Of a DNA stretch of 64,000 nucleotides, positions 1 to 11,664 are shown piece by piece. Each line of letters opens with the position of its first letter. The first letter of the stretch is position 1. The notes below the pieces were generated by a model that saw only the letters and a list, made by a program, of their open reading frames with translations, was not told the DNA's origin and ran no database searches. Source of the DNA: Bostrychus sinensis (Eukaryota; Chordata; Actinopteri; Gobiiformes; Eleotridae); assembly GCA_020698575.1 (NCBI GenBank), contig CM036252.1:28473206-28537205 (forward strand), given 5' to 3'. A program made the position numbers and the translations under genes.

Positions 1-2167
1 ATGTCATTGTCAATCCCTGATTATTATACAATTGCATATTAGCGTGTTTAGCTTAAGGTCTCCCATGTAAACTTTGTTCGCTCAAAAAGCTTAAGGCCTT
101 TACTTAACTAAATACTTGCATAATAGTACAGAAAAAAAATATTAAAATATACCTATTGTATAAATCAGTTGATATGTTGCTTTGTGCTTTATTAGTCTGT
201 GCCCTCTGAAAGCTTTATTTCCACAAAGTGCTGTACTGAGACTTTTGTGTGGTTGTGATGTTGGGCTTGAACTCCCTCTGTGCGCTTGAGCCCTTTATCT
301 ATAATGAGGAGATTATTTTGACAATTAGAGATGGTTATTTCCAGAGACGTCTGTGGCACAAGATTGTTTTGCATGAGCGCTTTTGATATTTTGTGAGCCA
401 TATCTAACTTACTTACTCAAAACTATCTCCTTAAAGTCACAGCTCAGTGTTTTCTCAAATTGTTTCGACAAGATACAGTTCCACTTATCATAGCTATAAT
501 GCATTTTATAACAAGCACATAAAACACAATTTAATTGGTATGTTTTTTTTTTTGTTTTTTTTTGTGTGTGTATATTTTATAGTATGCAATAAGCTTAAAG
601 AAATGTAAATTTTGGTGTTACATGTAAATGGGAATTTATCAAATATTAAAAATAGGTTTACCAAGTCAGTGCATGTGGTGTCACATTTTTTAAAGCATGT
701 TTTTTTTTTTTTTTTTTTTTTATTAATATTTTTGTTCTTTCTTTACTGATGAATTACTAAATACTAAATGTTGTACACACAGGCAGTAAAACTTTCATGT
801 ATTCAAAATAAGTCACCTGTAGTGGCTAGTATGTTTGTTTTGTTTTACATTTTCAATAACAGTAGATTAAAATAAATTCCTATAATGCTATATAAATTAC
901 AGTATCAAACTCTATGGATCTGGTGTAATAGATGTATGTATTTGCTGAGCATTGCATAGTACTTTACTAAAAGCTTACAGTGTTTTTTTGGTCTTTTTTA
1001 CTAGAACATATAAATATATATACATATAAATATGTATCAAATGTTCATATAAATAGTAACATCCCTCAGTGTTAATGCTTTGTCATAATGGTATTTTTTT
1101 GAGGGGTATAGCTGTTCCTGATATAAAGCCTTTCTATCCCAAAGGTGCCTTTTCCAGCAGGGAATCTCATTTAGCATACATACAGTCGCCTCTGAAAAGT
1201 AATCTTCAAATAGTGCAAAGAAAAAGGAACCGAGATCCCGACGGCTTAAAGCTCAAGGCTATTGCTATAGTCTGATGCAAACTAGCTCCTGGATAATGGC
1301 CGCTAAGGTCTAGTGGAAATGTGAATGGCAAAATAAGACACTTAAATGTGGCTAATGAATAAAGATGGAATATGTAAGTGCAAAGGGCTGGGTGCTTTGT
1401 ACTGTTAGCATGCAACATTAAACTAGAAGTAGCCTTTTTTCATCATACCAGTGGTCTAAAAACCCCAAAAGCTCTCTTGTGCAAAGGGAATGTTCAAAGT
1501 CTGAGCTGTGAGATTAGTGAAGGGGTGGGGGGGTGGGGGGAATAGGAAAAAAGGGACAAGAGAGAGGAAAGGAAGGCCCAATCATAAAGTGGTTGATGCT
1601 CTGTGATCTGAGATGAGACAGAAGGACAGACAGTGTCATGGAAGTCATTATATAAAATCGCCTTTACATCAGAAGAGCTGTCTGGGGACCGCTTTCAGTC
1701 AGTGGCCTTTTAAATATTGTATGCTCATACACAAAGGAAATGTAAATGTAAGAAAAGAAAAAAAAAAAAGAAAAAAAAAAAAAGAAGAAGAAAAGAAAAC
1801 TCAGGCCAGGCTATAACCATTGTTGCTTTAGGGTCAAAATGATCCTCAAATTGGAGGATAACATTCAGATTTTCTGTGACTCAAATTTCAGGAAAAAAAC
1901 ATTTTGTTCAACTGCAAAGTATGACTTTAATTTTCAAGATATTTTACCCATTAACTAAAACAATGCTGTCAGATGAGTGGGATACATGCGCTCATCTCTC
2001 TGTGACTAAATTTAGGTTTGTAAAGTCGGTAAAAGCTATCTAATAATGCTGAAACAAAATCTAAACCAGGAAGAAAAAAACTGATTCATCACACCTTTCT
2101 TACATGATGCTGTTCTAGGATTTTTGACATAAAGCCAAGTTTTCAAAAAATCCCAAGAACATGAGCA
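1..2167. other. AT-rich single-copy DNA, no gene seen
   Basis: No recognisable exon, RNA gene or transposon end. It holds a 22-base poly(T) run at 700-721, an A-rich purine tract at about 1749-1800, and a G-rich tract at 1521-1540. The stretch 1050-1430 is less simple in composition than its surroundings and could be regulatory, but only by inference. Short open frames here are spread over several frames and resemble no family I know. Confidence 0.6.
1521..1540 (+). other. G-rich tract, possible G-quadruplex
   Basis: Runs of 4, 7 and 6 G separated by single T. The 7-G run can supply two tetrad runs, so the general pattern of four G3+ runs with short loops is met on the + strand. Confidence 0.5.
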
Positions 2168-2175
2168 CTCTTATG

Positions 2176-3157
2176 TAAGGGTGCTCCAATCAGGGTTTTT
2201 GAGGCCGATCACCGATCACCGATCAGCCTCTGCTGTGATCAGCCGATACCGATCATGGCCGATACCGATCACGTGGTCTTCAATGTAGTAATGTATTGTA
2301 TGCAGGCTATTATTAGTTCCATTTGAAAAATACTGTAGCCTTTGTAAATATAAAAGAACAACAAAATTCTACTTATTTTTGTTTTAGAAGAGGTTTTGTT
2401 GCATTATTGGTCTTTAATGTGTGCCCAGTGTCTGTGGCTTTGTTTGAATGCTCCGCTGATGTAAAAATCAGCTGTTCTTAATTGGTTCCTTTAATGCGAG
2501 TCCGCGGGTGCAGCGCCTGTGTCCGCGTAACGCGCAGCCAAACCAGGTTGAAACACAGTGGACTAAAGAGCAGACAGCTCCTGCTGCCAGTTTTGACAAC
2601 GTCTGAATGAAGAAAACGTGCAAAGAGAGCAGAGAAGACAACGATGAAAGGTGCTCCTCTCAGACACACGGGCTGCCTTTTTACTTTCTCTTTCCATTAG
2701 CAGCCATTTGGTGCAGTTTAAGCCACAAAACGCACAGTTTTCTCCGCGCAACAAGACACAGGCAGACTCTGAACTTTCTTAATCCTTTTAATGTAACTGT
2801 TAGCGGGTTAGCTGTAGCTCTATTTACGTTGGTGTTTGCAAATACACGCACTGCTGCGCCTCGGTTCTGTCCCGTGCGCTCCTAAAGCAGGCGGGGACAC
2901 AGCGGGGACACAAAGCAGCGCCTCCAGGGCAGGTTTGTGTTAGTTATAACCAGGGCTTAACTTAAAAACACTGCTAAAATAACGCTACTGCTGTTTAATC
3001 AAACCGGAGTCGCAGGACAGTAAATGTGAGAGCCTCACGTGTTTATTGTAATTTGATCGGCCCTTCTGATCGGCCCATTTTACCGATCACCGATCACTCT
3101 ATTTTTAGCCATGATCGGCCGATCATGATCGGCGGCCGATCGATCGGAGCACCCTTA
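2176..3157. mobile_element. Non-autonomous hAT element with 8-bp TSD
   Basis: The element starts TAAGGGTGCTCC and ends GGAGCACCCTTA, perfect 12-base terminal inverted repeats. It is flanked on both sides by the identical 8-mer CTCTTATG (2168-2175 and 3158-3165), the TSD length of hAT transposases. Both subterminal regions carry many GATCGGC/GCCGATC motifs in opposite orientation, a likely transposase-binding array. The 982-bp interior has no transposase-like reading frame, so it would need a partner enzyme in trans. The interior is GC-richer than its flanks. Confidence 0.9.
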
Positions 3158-3481
3158 CTCTTATGCACAGAAATTTTGCAGTTGTACATTATACAATATC
3201 TTTTATAATATTATCTTATTGCAACAAAATATATTAACTCCAGTCTGACTGTAGATTATATATTTTTTTTTTACAAATTATTCTTTCAGGTCAGAGTTAT
3301 ATAGGAGTCTATACAGCGGGGACTGGGGCAGGGATGGTCACTGCTTAGAGAGCAGCATAGCAAGTATTATGTTTATTATTATTATTCTGTTTAAGGCATA
3401 TACCTGATCTCCAAATAGCATTATTTGTATATGGGGTAATTTGTAAAAGGGTTTGATTCAAAACTGCAGAATAGTATCAAT

Positions 3482-4233
3482 TAGGGATGCACCGATACCG
3501 ATACCGGTGTCGGGTATTGGAACCGATACCATGTCCAAGTACTCGTACTCGTATTCATAAAAGTGGCCCGATACCAACAACCATACCACTGTACAGCGCT
3601 GGCACGTGACCTTCCTCTCTCAGCTGAGGAGTGAGAAACCTGTGGTTGGATTTCAAAGTGAACTGTATGGAGATAAAAGCAAAGATGAGTTTACATTCTC
3701 CTCAACCAGACTTATCCCAAATCATATGTGAGTCTTAAAACTTAAGCAGTTGTCCTTGTGTTGTCGTAGTTGTCCCGAAAATGATATAAGCGCGAAGCAG
3801 TTGTTGTCTGATAAAGCTTAAGAAATACCGTTGCTAATTTTGTTAGCTGCTGTGTTAGCTGCTGTATGTCTTGGCGAATCTCCGCTGGTTATGCGCAGAT
3901 GCTCAGCCTGTCTTTAAAATCATTTTAGCGACTGAATAGAGGAGAATCTAAGCTTTAAAATGAGGTATAACATGTCCATATTGAGCAAAGTTTAGCTGTG
4001 GTTAGCTGTGTTCAAACCACTCTGTTGTAAAAATAACTTAGCATCGCAGAGCGGGGATAGACGGCAAAAAGACGACACGGTATGAGATGAATGAGATACA
4101 GCAGTGTGACTGTATAAACTATAAAGTAACCCCTTTATAAGTACTCGTATTGGTACTCGGTATCGGCGAGTACTCAAATGGAAGTACTCGTACTCGTATC
4201 GGTTTGAAAAAAAGTGGTGTCGGTGCATCCCTA
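3482..4233. mobile_element. Second non-autonomous hAT element
   Basis: Terminal inverted repeats TAGGGATGCACCGA and TCGGTGCATCCCTA bound 752 bp. The flanking 8-mers are GTATCAAT (3474-3481) and GTATCTAT (4234-4241), 7 of 8 matching, as expected for an aged hAT duplication. Subterminal CGATACC and GTACTCGTA motifs appear in opposite orientation at the two ends. No transposase frame inside. It lies only 316 bp after the previous element, and the two share a C/GGATC-type subterminal style but not the same termini. Confidence 0.9.
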
Positions 4234-4241
4234 GTATCTAT

Positions 4242-5080
4242 TCTCGGCTTGGGATTCGTTCTTCCAGAAGAACATTTCGCACTTTAGAAAAAAAATTGGT
4301 GAACGCCAAAATCCTCCTAAGTAGGGCTTAAGTACACATTTGCATGTAAGAAGGTGTCATGACTGAGGCCCATTGGTGTTACCACATATTCTTAGGATCA
4401 TTATTTGTTTTAGAAAACACAGCTTTTACTGCCTTCCCTCTCACACTCCCTGCCGTCTCAGGTTTTTACATTACTTGAACATTCATCAAACCTTAATGTT
4501 AAAAGCAACTGCCACTATGCAGGCTACCACATATGCAATTTCTAAGGGGAATTGAATAATAAATAGAAAAATAATAAAAAAAAGCTTTTCATCTGCTTTA
4601 CACTATTCCACAGATCTATTATGTATTGTGCCATTTGGACCTTGAACGCACATCTTTAGTCAGTATTTTAATAAATATATGAATACTATTATCATGTATG
4701 ATTACAGCCCATGCTATATCCTACATCTTCATCAGATACAGCAGATCAAAGTGCCAAGTTCTCTTCAGGGATGTCACACCAGCTACAAGCTCTTTTCCTC
4801 GAATGGTAGACGGCTGTGCTTTCATTCCTCTGTATTACACATGGGGTTTTATGTAAAGTGTGGTGCCACAGTCTGATCTCTCTGACTCCACTGAATGTAT
4901 CATTAAGGCAGACACCAGAATATCAGAGCGCCTTTTACATAGCTGGATGTCCAGTTTAATGCGCCATATTCTCAGAGTGCACAGAGATCCTGGGTGGATG
5001 TGCATGGTTACTGGTCGAGCTCTTTATTTTATCAGTGCTATGTTAGTATTTCTATGAAAAGGACAACCATTTTCATAGAA
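4242..5080. other. Single-copy DNA, nothing recognised
   Basis: AT-rich sequence with no transposon ends, tandem array or convincing reading frame that I can recognise. Confidence 0.5.
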
Positions 5081-5281
5081 ATGGGAAGGTGGTTAGCATT
5101 GTCACCCAGGTTTTGTCCATCAAAACATGCACAGTAGACTAAATCTCCCAGAAAGGTGTTCCTGACCAGGATCCTGGCTTAAGGTTTGGAAAATGATGCC
5201 TGCTCCTGACAGGTTTCCCCAGCGGCATTATAGGATGGACCAATGCAGAGAACAAATATCCTTATTGTGGCGATAAATTAT
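5081..5281 (+). repeat. SINE-C fragment with internal deletion
   Basis: The stretch 5118-5281 parallels the better copy at 53256-53598: it shares 'cctgaccaggatcctggct', 'gctcctgacaggt' and 'atgcagagaacaaat'. A weak tRNA-like head (ggtggttagcattgtc) precedes it at 5085-5105, but the middle of the unit is missing. Confidence 0.6.
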
Positions 5282-5589
5282 ATTAATATATATTGTATAC
5301 TATGGTGAGGGCATAATTTGAGGGAGAACAAGAGGGAACATGTGCCCCACTGCCCAAATTAGGACCTGTATGACAGGAACCCCCACCTTTTAGTTTACTG
5401 ATTTACATTTTACCAGAATATTTTTAATATAGACTTTAACATTATAGAAATTAAACACCTGATCACGCAACCAGAAAAAAAGCAGTAACAAAAAATACTC
5501 AATTTGAAAGATTTACAAAAATAGACGTTCCCTGTACGTTCCTCGACCTCTGACTTTACAAATTAAGTACTGATTATAGTGTAAATGAA

Positions 5590-5985
5590 TTTAGACCTTT
5601 TCAAGTGACTCAACCTTGGTCTTGCACCTCAACTCAAAAAAGATTCAACTTGAGACATGACATTTTTTTGGTAACTGTCAGTGGAAGTTTGACCTTTGCC
5701 TTTAGTGCATCAGACTTGGACTTGAACGTTGAGCACAAAAGCGAGACTTGGACATAAAAATGAAAGCAACTATTTCCAATGCAACTAGATCCATTTACTT
5801 ATGTCTTGGTGTTTGTGAAGATTCTCAGTCATCCGGGTTGTCACGATTAAATCACAGTTAAAAATGATCCATCTGGGTATGGTTTGTAGAGTGGAAGATG
5901 TTCCGTCTCGCATTGACGATACTTGACTATTTAAGCCACCTGAAGACTATAATCATTTTCTGTTTCTTCTGATGTTATTACTGAG
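5590..5985. repeat. Degenerate dispersed repeats
   Basis: 5590-5765 contains repeated 'cttggacttgaac'-type words; a similar patch occurs at about 27010-27090. 5815-5985 carries 'gaagattctcagtcatccg' and 'gtggaagatgttccgtctc', phrases I associate with dispersed teleost repeats. The class is not clear. Confidence 0.35.
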
Positions 5986-6104
5986 TTTGGTCACAGGTTT
6001 CAGCAAAGACAATGTATTTCTACCTTCATGGGCACTCAAAGCTCTTTAAATCAAGCAAACATTCACACTCACAAATTCATAGGAGTGGCCTCTCGGTGGC
6101 AAAC

Positions 6105-6155
6105 GGCAGAGTGGAGAGCATTCCTACCTCTCAGCATGAAGGCCATGGGAAGGGC
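6105..6155 (+). repeat. SINE-D head fragment
   Basis: 'ggcagagtggagagcattcc' followed by 'ctctcagcatgaaggccatgg' parallels the tRNA-like heads at 34792-34860 and 60588-60645. The body is absent. Confidence 0.5.
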
Positions 6156-6344
6156 AAGATGTAAAGGACAGTTGTTCATGATTGTTTTATGACTGTGTGC
6201 TTTATTATTAAAATTGCGAGAGGGTGATCATTTATCGCCAGAAAAACAATACCAGTAATATTTAATTTAATTTGGCAGGGACTGTGTACATTAATTAACA
6301 TTGCAGCAAATGAAGCAGAGTTAGCCAAAAAGCTGAATAGTTTC

Positions 6345-6417
6345 CCTAAAAGAACATTCATTCATTCATTCATTTTCTACCGCTTATTCCCGTTAGGGGT
6401 CGCGGCCTAAAAGAACA
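6345..6417 (-). repeat. 49-bp SINE-D 3' stub with perfect 12-bp TSD
   Basis: The 12-mer CCTAAAAGAACA occurs at 6345-6356 and again at 6406-6417. Between them lie 49 bases: a (TTCA)n run, then 'ttttctaccgcttattcccg' and 'gttaggggtcgcgg'. On the minus strand this is the 'gcgacccctaacgggaataagcgg' end seen in SINE-D bodies at 47190 and 37360, followed by a (TGAA)n tail. The structure is that of an extremely 5'-truncated retroposed copy. Confidence 0.8.
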
Positions 6418-7200
6418 GTAATTTAAAATTTACAAAAAACAATGAAGATATGCATAAGTAAAAATTAAACTCTGTTGCCAAATACAATGTGAGGAAGTTA
6501 TATACAATACACAATAATGGACAAAACATATTCAAACATAACTTGTGAAGATTGCAGAGAGAGAGATGTAGAAGCACGGTCAGGTCAGAGAGGAACCCCA
6601 ATTGTTTTAAAGTTAATGGTGTCTGAAGTGTTATGAACCACTTTTTTAGATGTTTTTTGAACAGATTGTATGAAGCCACTTCTCTGATGCTGCTGGGGAA
6701 TAGGGCAGGGTACCGTTCATATTTTTTTGATATCAATACTTAAACAATACCTGGTTTTCGATACCGGTACCTGAGTGATACTTTTTCTGATACCTATGGT
6801 GAGCTAACTCTTCTTCTACCATCATAAAACACAAATAATATTGAATAAAAGACACATTTTTGAGAAATATTCTTAGCTGTAAGTTAATTATGCAGTTGTG
6901 GGGTCAAGATTTCATATGACAAAATGTATGACTAATGGCCCACCAGCAGTTTCATTTAGTGTTTCCATAGCTTTGTCTGTATACTTGTATAAAAGGTCAG
7001 AAAAAGTTTTGTATGTTTTGAACTATTAGAAACATTCAAATCAGGTTGAGCTACAAAAGAAAATTACCTAGAGGATGTTTTTGATATTTTAAGGTGTTAT
7101 TTTTGTTGGAATTGGTTTTGGATTTTGGCGTCAAAGAAGAAGAATTATAATTGTTTGGCTTCTGAAAAGAAAATGCTGTGTGCATTCAATTTATCCTCTA
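6418..7200. other. Mostly single-copy; weak hAT-like patch
   Basis: At 6705-6800 there are 'gggtaccgttcat', 'gataccggtacc' and 'gatacc' words like those in hAT subterminal regions, but no paired termini. The rest has no recognisable content. Confidence 0.35.
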
Positions 7201-7303
7201 TGTGCATTACGTTCCTTGAAAAAATCAGGAGGGACTGTTGGCTCTGGGACCTTTTGCGCATCTTCAAAGCTGGCTCTCTTTGAAAAAAGTTTGCACACCC
7301 CTG
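7201..7303. mobile_element. Right end of an hAT-like element
   Basis: Ends in 'gtttgcacacccctg', the inverse of the common hAT start CAGGGGTGTGCAAAC. The following 8-mer is TTCTAAAG, but I found no matching copy upstream with a left terminus, so the left side is lost or unrecognisable. Confidence 0.5.
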
Positions 7304-7574
7304 TTCTAAAGCATGTGACCAAGTTGTTAAGCATAAGTTATGTGTGACATGACCGTAGCATGCACATACATTTTGGCTGCTTGCAGTGATTTTAAAGTGA
7401 TGCAGTATTATGTTAGGAGATAAAACACAGCTTCGTGCCCAAAATTGTCGAATGACTTCTTTTTACCCAAGTCTCTCCAAACAAAAACAACACATTTTTT
7501 AAAGGAATGTAACTAATCTATCTTCTTTCTCCTCTCTTTTCTGCCATGCCCTCCTCCTGGACCTCCCCCTGAAG

Positions 7575-7595
7575 CTGAGGAGTATGCTGTCGAAG
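7575..7595 (+). CDS. Possible 21-nt microexon (hypothetical)
   Basis: A candidate frame-preserving exon. It is preceded by AG at 7573-7574 and followed by a strong donor (AAG then GTAAGA at 7596). Upstream is a branch-point-like CTAAT near 7513, then about 58 bases rich in pyrimidine and free of any AG, with a TGC inside the tract; this layout is known for neuronal microexons. Read in phase 0 it gives LRSMLSK; shifted it gives EEYAVE flanked by split codons. The acceptor GAAG is unusual (CAG or TAG would be normal). I recognise no host gene and find no supported flanking exon, so this could be chance. Confidence 0.3.
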
Positions 7596-7600
7596 GTAAG

Positions 7601-8853
7601 ACTGATGTTTATTGCTTACTTCCTCTGATGGCTCTCCTTAATGCCGTCACGGATGCTAAAGCTGGCTGCTTGTTAATGGTGTGTGACCTCCTCTTTTTGC
7701 GGAGGGGCATTGTCAGTTTGGACTGCGGTTTTCAGTGACTTCCAGGGGCCTAAAAATTTCCAAACTTTGTCAAAAAAATTACCTTGTTTTATCTTCTTTT
7801 TATCTGTCTTTTTGTTCTGTTCTGATATTTACTTTCTGCTGATGATTACATACAAATGAATGATACAAGAAACACAGTGCAACACTTAGAGAAAATGTCT
7901 AGGAAGTATTGTAAAAGACATGGCGTTTTTCTTCCTCTTGTCCTATTTCCTAACAGAGGTGAGCGATGGCTGCCAGTGGAGTCCCTTGAGGGGCTCATTA
8001 GCCCTTGGGCCAGGCACTAAGCCACTCCTGAATGTAGCAGACTTAATGGGTAGATCAGCATTAGCTTGTCTTTCTGCAGGCTTTACTGTGCTCCACCGAT
8101 GTACTGCAAGTGTCTTTGTCAGTCAAGCCAGACACTCAGACTGACAGACTGCTGTCCATGCATTGACTAAGGAAGTAGCTTTAAGAGGGAGTTTGCATTT
8201 TTTATGACTAGCAGTGTCCTGGCCACTTTGATGGTGATGGATTACCTATATTGCTCAGCTTGAATAAAATATTGAAATGATATGATAAACTGTATTCTAC
8301 TTTGGGTTTCAAATACAGACTGGAAAGCCGTTTGTTTTGGTTTGCACATATGTAGTCAGGAAGCAAGATCTACAGAATCTGTAGTAGAATCAAATGTATT
8401 GAACAACTACAGTTTCTTGGTGGTCTTTTTAATATTCTTAGTGTTTTGCTTCAGTGTTTGGTAGTCAAAATGGACCACAGTGCATTGTGTTTTTGTCAGC
8501 GGAAAAGAGATCTATTTCTTTAAATGAAATAACAAGATCAAGTTTGACCAGTTGTGTTTTTTTTGGGACTAGCAATTATTTACTGTGTTGTCAGATAGTA
8601 ATGTTATCTTGTTAGTAATGTTTTGTTCTTAAGTTTGTAATTGATAGTGGCTTTCTTGACGTGAGAGTTGCAATAATCCCCTAATAGATTATTTTAGGAC
8701 AAATAGTGCAATACCAAACATATTTTTATTCAGTTTATTGCAGAAGCCCATTTTTAGTGCTGTCTACTGAATTTTTTTGTTGCAACAGTGTCACTTAAGT
8801 AACTGTGACAGAAAAAAAAAAAATTATGCCTTGTGATATATGGTCCCTTTTGT
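7601..8853. other. Single-copy DNA
   Basis: Contains a good acceptor-like tract ending at 7957 ('tatttcctaacag') followed by an open + frame to 8144, whose translation (about 62 residues after the tract) matches no family I know and has no convincing donor. Otherwise AT-rich with no transposon ends. Confidence 0.4.
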
Positions 8854-8960
8854 CAGGCGTTATCAAACTTTTTTGGGTCAGGAGAGAAAAAAAAAGCCAT
8901 ATACAATAACCAAGCACACACAAACGGAGAGAGGAAAAAGTGTGGCTCAACTTTGCACAA
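8854..8960. mobile_element. Left end of an hAT-like element
   Basis: CAGGCGTTATCAAAC followed by 'ttttttgggtcagg' resembles the hAT start CAGGGGTTCTCAAACTTTT. No matching right terminus or TSD was found downstream, so the right limit is arbitrary. Confidence 0.4.
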
Positions 8961-10060
8961 GTAGATGCAGACACCGCACACGAACACAGCAGAGACAATC
9001 GTTGAATGCCAGCGCAACAACACAGGGTAATCTGGCAAAACATTTCACCAAACTTCTTTAGTGAATACAGAAAGCTGGTAGGCTAATGTTATGCTGGCAG
9101 CCCACAGGTGGAATAACCATATAGAACCAACTGTTTATCTCTGAGTGCGCTTCCGAATTTACCTAAAACGCAGCTGGGACCAGACATAGCTTATGGATTT
9201 ATTTGTATAAAAATAGGCTACTGCTTTTTACACTTATTTCATTTTTATTTTGATTTATATCATCATATTTTAGATTAAAAAAAAAATAAAAAAAACAAAG
9301 TTGCCTATGTCCAAATGTTTCAACACAGAGTAATTAATGTTCTTTTGTTTGCAAAAAAGTATTGATAAGAGCACCGTTAAAAGACGGGATCAATAAGCAG
9401 TATTAATAAGAGAAGTAGTACCATTAACATCTTCATGAAACTATCCCTATATGTGATGCTAATGTGCTGCTGTTAGCTTACCTTAGCTTACAGCCTTGAA
9501 GCGACAAAAATAGAACAGCGGAGTTTGTTTACAGAAGCCTGTTATCAGCAGAGTTTAGCCTCTAGCGCCGCCTGCTGTTATGGTTTGTTACTACGTCTCA
9601 CACATGTGCAGAATATGCTCGCTCCTCTGTTGTTGGTCTGGGTCGCCTCGGTGTGTCTTATTCATCCATCCAACCCATGAATGGATGGATGGATAGAGAT
9701 TTGTAGATGAATGGATGATAGATGGATGGATGGATAGATATATTATGCAGTGCTTGACTGCTATCTGTTGACTAATTTCCTCCACCTGAGCTTTTTGATG
9801 GTTTACGTTGTTGGTAAATCTGGAGGCGCTTTTCCTCTCAGGTTGGAACAGGGCAGGACATGTCAGTTTGGGGGTGTTTTCACTTCCCAAAGCTTTCTAA
9901 AGTGTTCCTAAAAAGCGGTACAAATCATTCTACTTTTAGCACTCCTCCCTGATGGGGTCTAGTTCAGTTAAGCGTCTGGAACGGTTAGAAGTGAGCACTG
10001 CTGTGAGCTGATTGGATGAGAGAGAATCCTCACCCGGGCAAAAACAACAAGCAAAAGTAT
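8961..10060. other. Single-copy DNA with a GGAT-type microsatellite
   Basis: A degenerate tetranucleotide array of ATGG/GGAT and CATC units spans about 9662-9742. The flanks 9440-9600 and 9890-10030 are of mixed composition and hold no gene I can support. Confidence 0.5.
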
Positions 10061-10510
10061 AGAAATAAAAATATAAAAATAGCTTTGGGCTGGTTTATAA
10101 AATTTGGGCTGCTTTTCACAACATTTGATGGGTTTTTAGAAAATATTCTGGAGAAAATACAAAAAAAAAGTTGTTATTTTATGGCAAAGTAGAGACACAT
10201 TGCAATAAACTGCTGTGTCCTCACATTCATACAGTATAATTTAAAACTTTAAATGAGTGATTCAGATGTTTGGTTGCTCACATTTCATCTTGATATTTTA
10301 TAATTTTTTTGTGGTTTCTATGATGCCCTGACTACAATGGATTGCACTTTTTATGGGGAACCTATTTATGTTAGTTTGTGTTCTTTCTTACATACGGTTA
10401 GAACATTTTTCACATTTAGCGTGGTTGTGATTTGCGCTGTTTTTTATTGTGTTGGGCGGATTTTAAGTTCTGTTTGGGCTGGAAATTTTCTGTGAGATCT
10501 GGCAACCCTG
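10061..10510. mobile_element. hAT-like element, right end recognisable
   Basis: The right end reads 'gatctggcaaccctg' (inverse CAGGGTTGCCAGATC). The segment repeats 'gggctgg' and 'tttgggctg' words at about 10085, 10105 and 10473. No clear left terminus or TSD, so the left limit is approximate. Confidence 0.4.
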
Positions 10511-11373
10511 GACGTGAATCTCCTGGACCCGGAGTAATGGAAACACAAGCAGGTTCTGGGGCTAACTGTTCTACAGCGTCCCATACTGACACATCCCGTA
10601 CTGTTCTGCCTATTGAAAAACGCCTTACTAAGCTGCAAAGTAGAAAACTGAAAAAAGTACCAAGTTCCCCAACTGAGAGTCAGCATACTATCAGATGTAG
10701 CCTAGACAGTTGTGAATGGCCTGTGAAATGTCTCTTGGTTCGATAAAATCTATACTATTCTTGAGAGATTAGAAGTGATGAGTAAATTTATTCATTCTGG
10801 CTGGAAACCTCAACCCTTGGATATATAGTCAAATTTTGGAAAATTATTGCATTTTACAGCAACCTCTGGTAGAAAACACACTGCTGTGGTACGCTTGGTT
10901 GATGATAGCCCTTTAGGGGGTTACTTTTACCCTTCTGTCTCCAGTCCACTGCCCTACATGTTGTATCCCGTCGAGCCCACGTGCCCTTGACCCTGTCTGT
11001 ACCACTGAAGCCCTCAGAGACGCACAGACACTGTAGTAGTGGTAGTATCCAAGTCTTTTCTCTGTAACTCTCTGACATACTGCCCCCACCGGACTGATGT
11101 GTAGGAAGGCAAGGGTCAGGGAGGCCTCTGAGAGGAAGTGAGCTGACAAAGACCACTGATGCATCTGTGATCTAGTTGTATAGAGGGAAAACATGTGCTG
11201 ACAGTTGACCGCTGGATGTTGATGTGTATACGGAGCTTGAGTAGCCATTGTAACAGCAGTAAGTACAATGGCTGTGTACTAGGTCTGAGGACACAAACAT
11301 TGATATAAAGTAAGCAATAGTGTCCATCAAATCAATAGTGTTCCAAAGTTCCAGGCGATCAAACTTATATATT
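10511..11373. other. Single-copy DNA, nothing firm
   Basis: Short overlapping open frames occur on both strands at 10432-10746 and 10854-11248, but they compete with each other and show no family resemblance. No transposon terminus was identified. Confidence 0.4.
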
Positions 11374-11431
11374 AGGGCTGGGCACGTTAGCGCATTATTA
11401 GCAGCGTTAACACATTAATTAATTAACGCCA
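11374..11431. mobile_element. Left end of an hAT-like element
   Basis: 'agggctgggcacgttagcgc' with GTTAACAC and ATTAATTAACGCC repeats resembles a common teleost hAT family whose ends carry GCGTTAACG words. It runs directly into a SINE-A copy that probably interrupts or truncates it. Confidence 0.5.
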
Positions 11432-11433
11432 GA

Positions 11434-11664
11434 GGGTGGCTGGTTTGAATCTCGACCGAGGCGCATACTGTCTTTGTGTACCTGGGTAAGACACTTCACC
11501 CACATTGCCTTCTCCAGTCTCTGTATGTGGCTGGTTGTGACAGGAAGGGCATCTGGCAAAAAAAAAACAAAAAACAAAAAAAAAACTGCCAAATTACTGT
11601 GTGACTGGTTCGCTGTGGCAACCCCAAGTAAAGAAAAGGGAGAAGCCAAAAGAAAAAAAAAAAG
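11434..11664 (+). repeat. SINE-A, head truncated
   Basis: Begins in the B-box-like 'ggtttgaatctcgacc' (pol III B box consensus GGTTCGANTCC). It continues through 'gggtaagacacttcaccc', 'gttgtgacaggaagggcatc' and 'ctggttcgctgtggcaacc', and ends 'gaagccaaaag' plus an A run. Five other copies in the window share this body, which supports a tRNA-derived SINE. Confidence 0.75.

Noticed and set aside
2205..2265. Repeated ccgatcacc/gatcagcc words resembling a short tandem or CRISPR-like array
   Set aside because: The units are short, have no regular spacers, and recur inverted at the other end of the same TSD-flanked hAT element; they are subterminal transposon repeats.
2607..2885. 92-codon + frame and overlapping minus frames
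   Set aside because: They lie in the interior of the non-autonomous hAT element 2176-3157, compete on both strands and show no transposase motif.
7928..8144. Possible exon after the acceptor-like tract ending at 7957
   Set aside because: Good pyrimidine tract and open frame, but no convincing donor and no recognisable protein.
10854..11248. Overlapping minus-strand frames of 100 and 111 codons
   Set aside because: Two frames overlap over the same DNA with no family resemblance or splice signals; no basis to prefer either.
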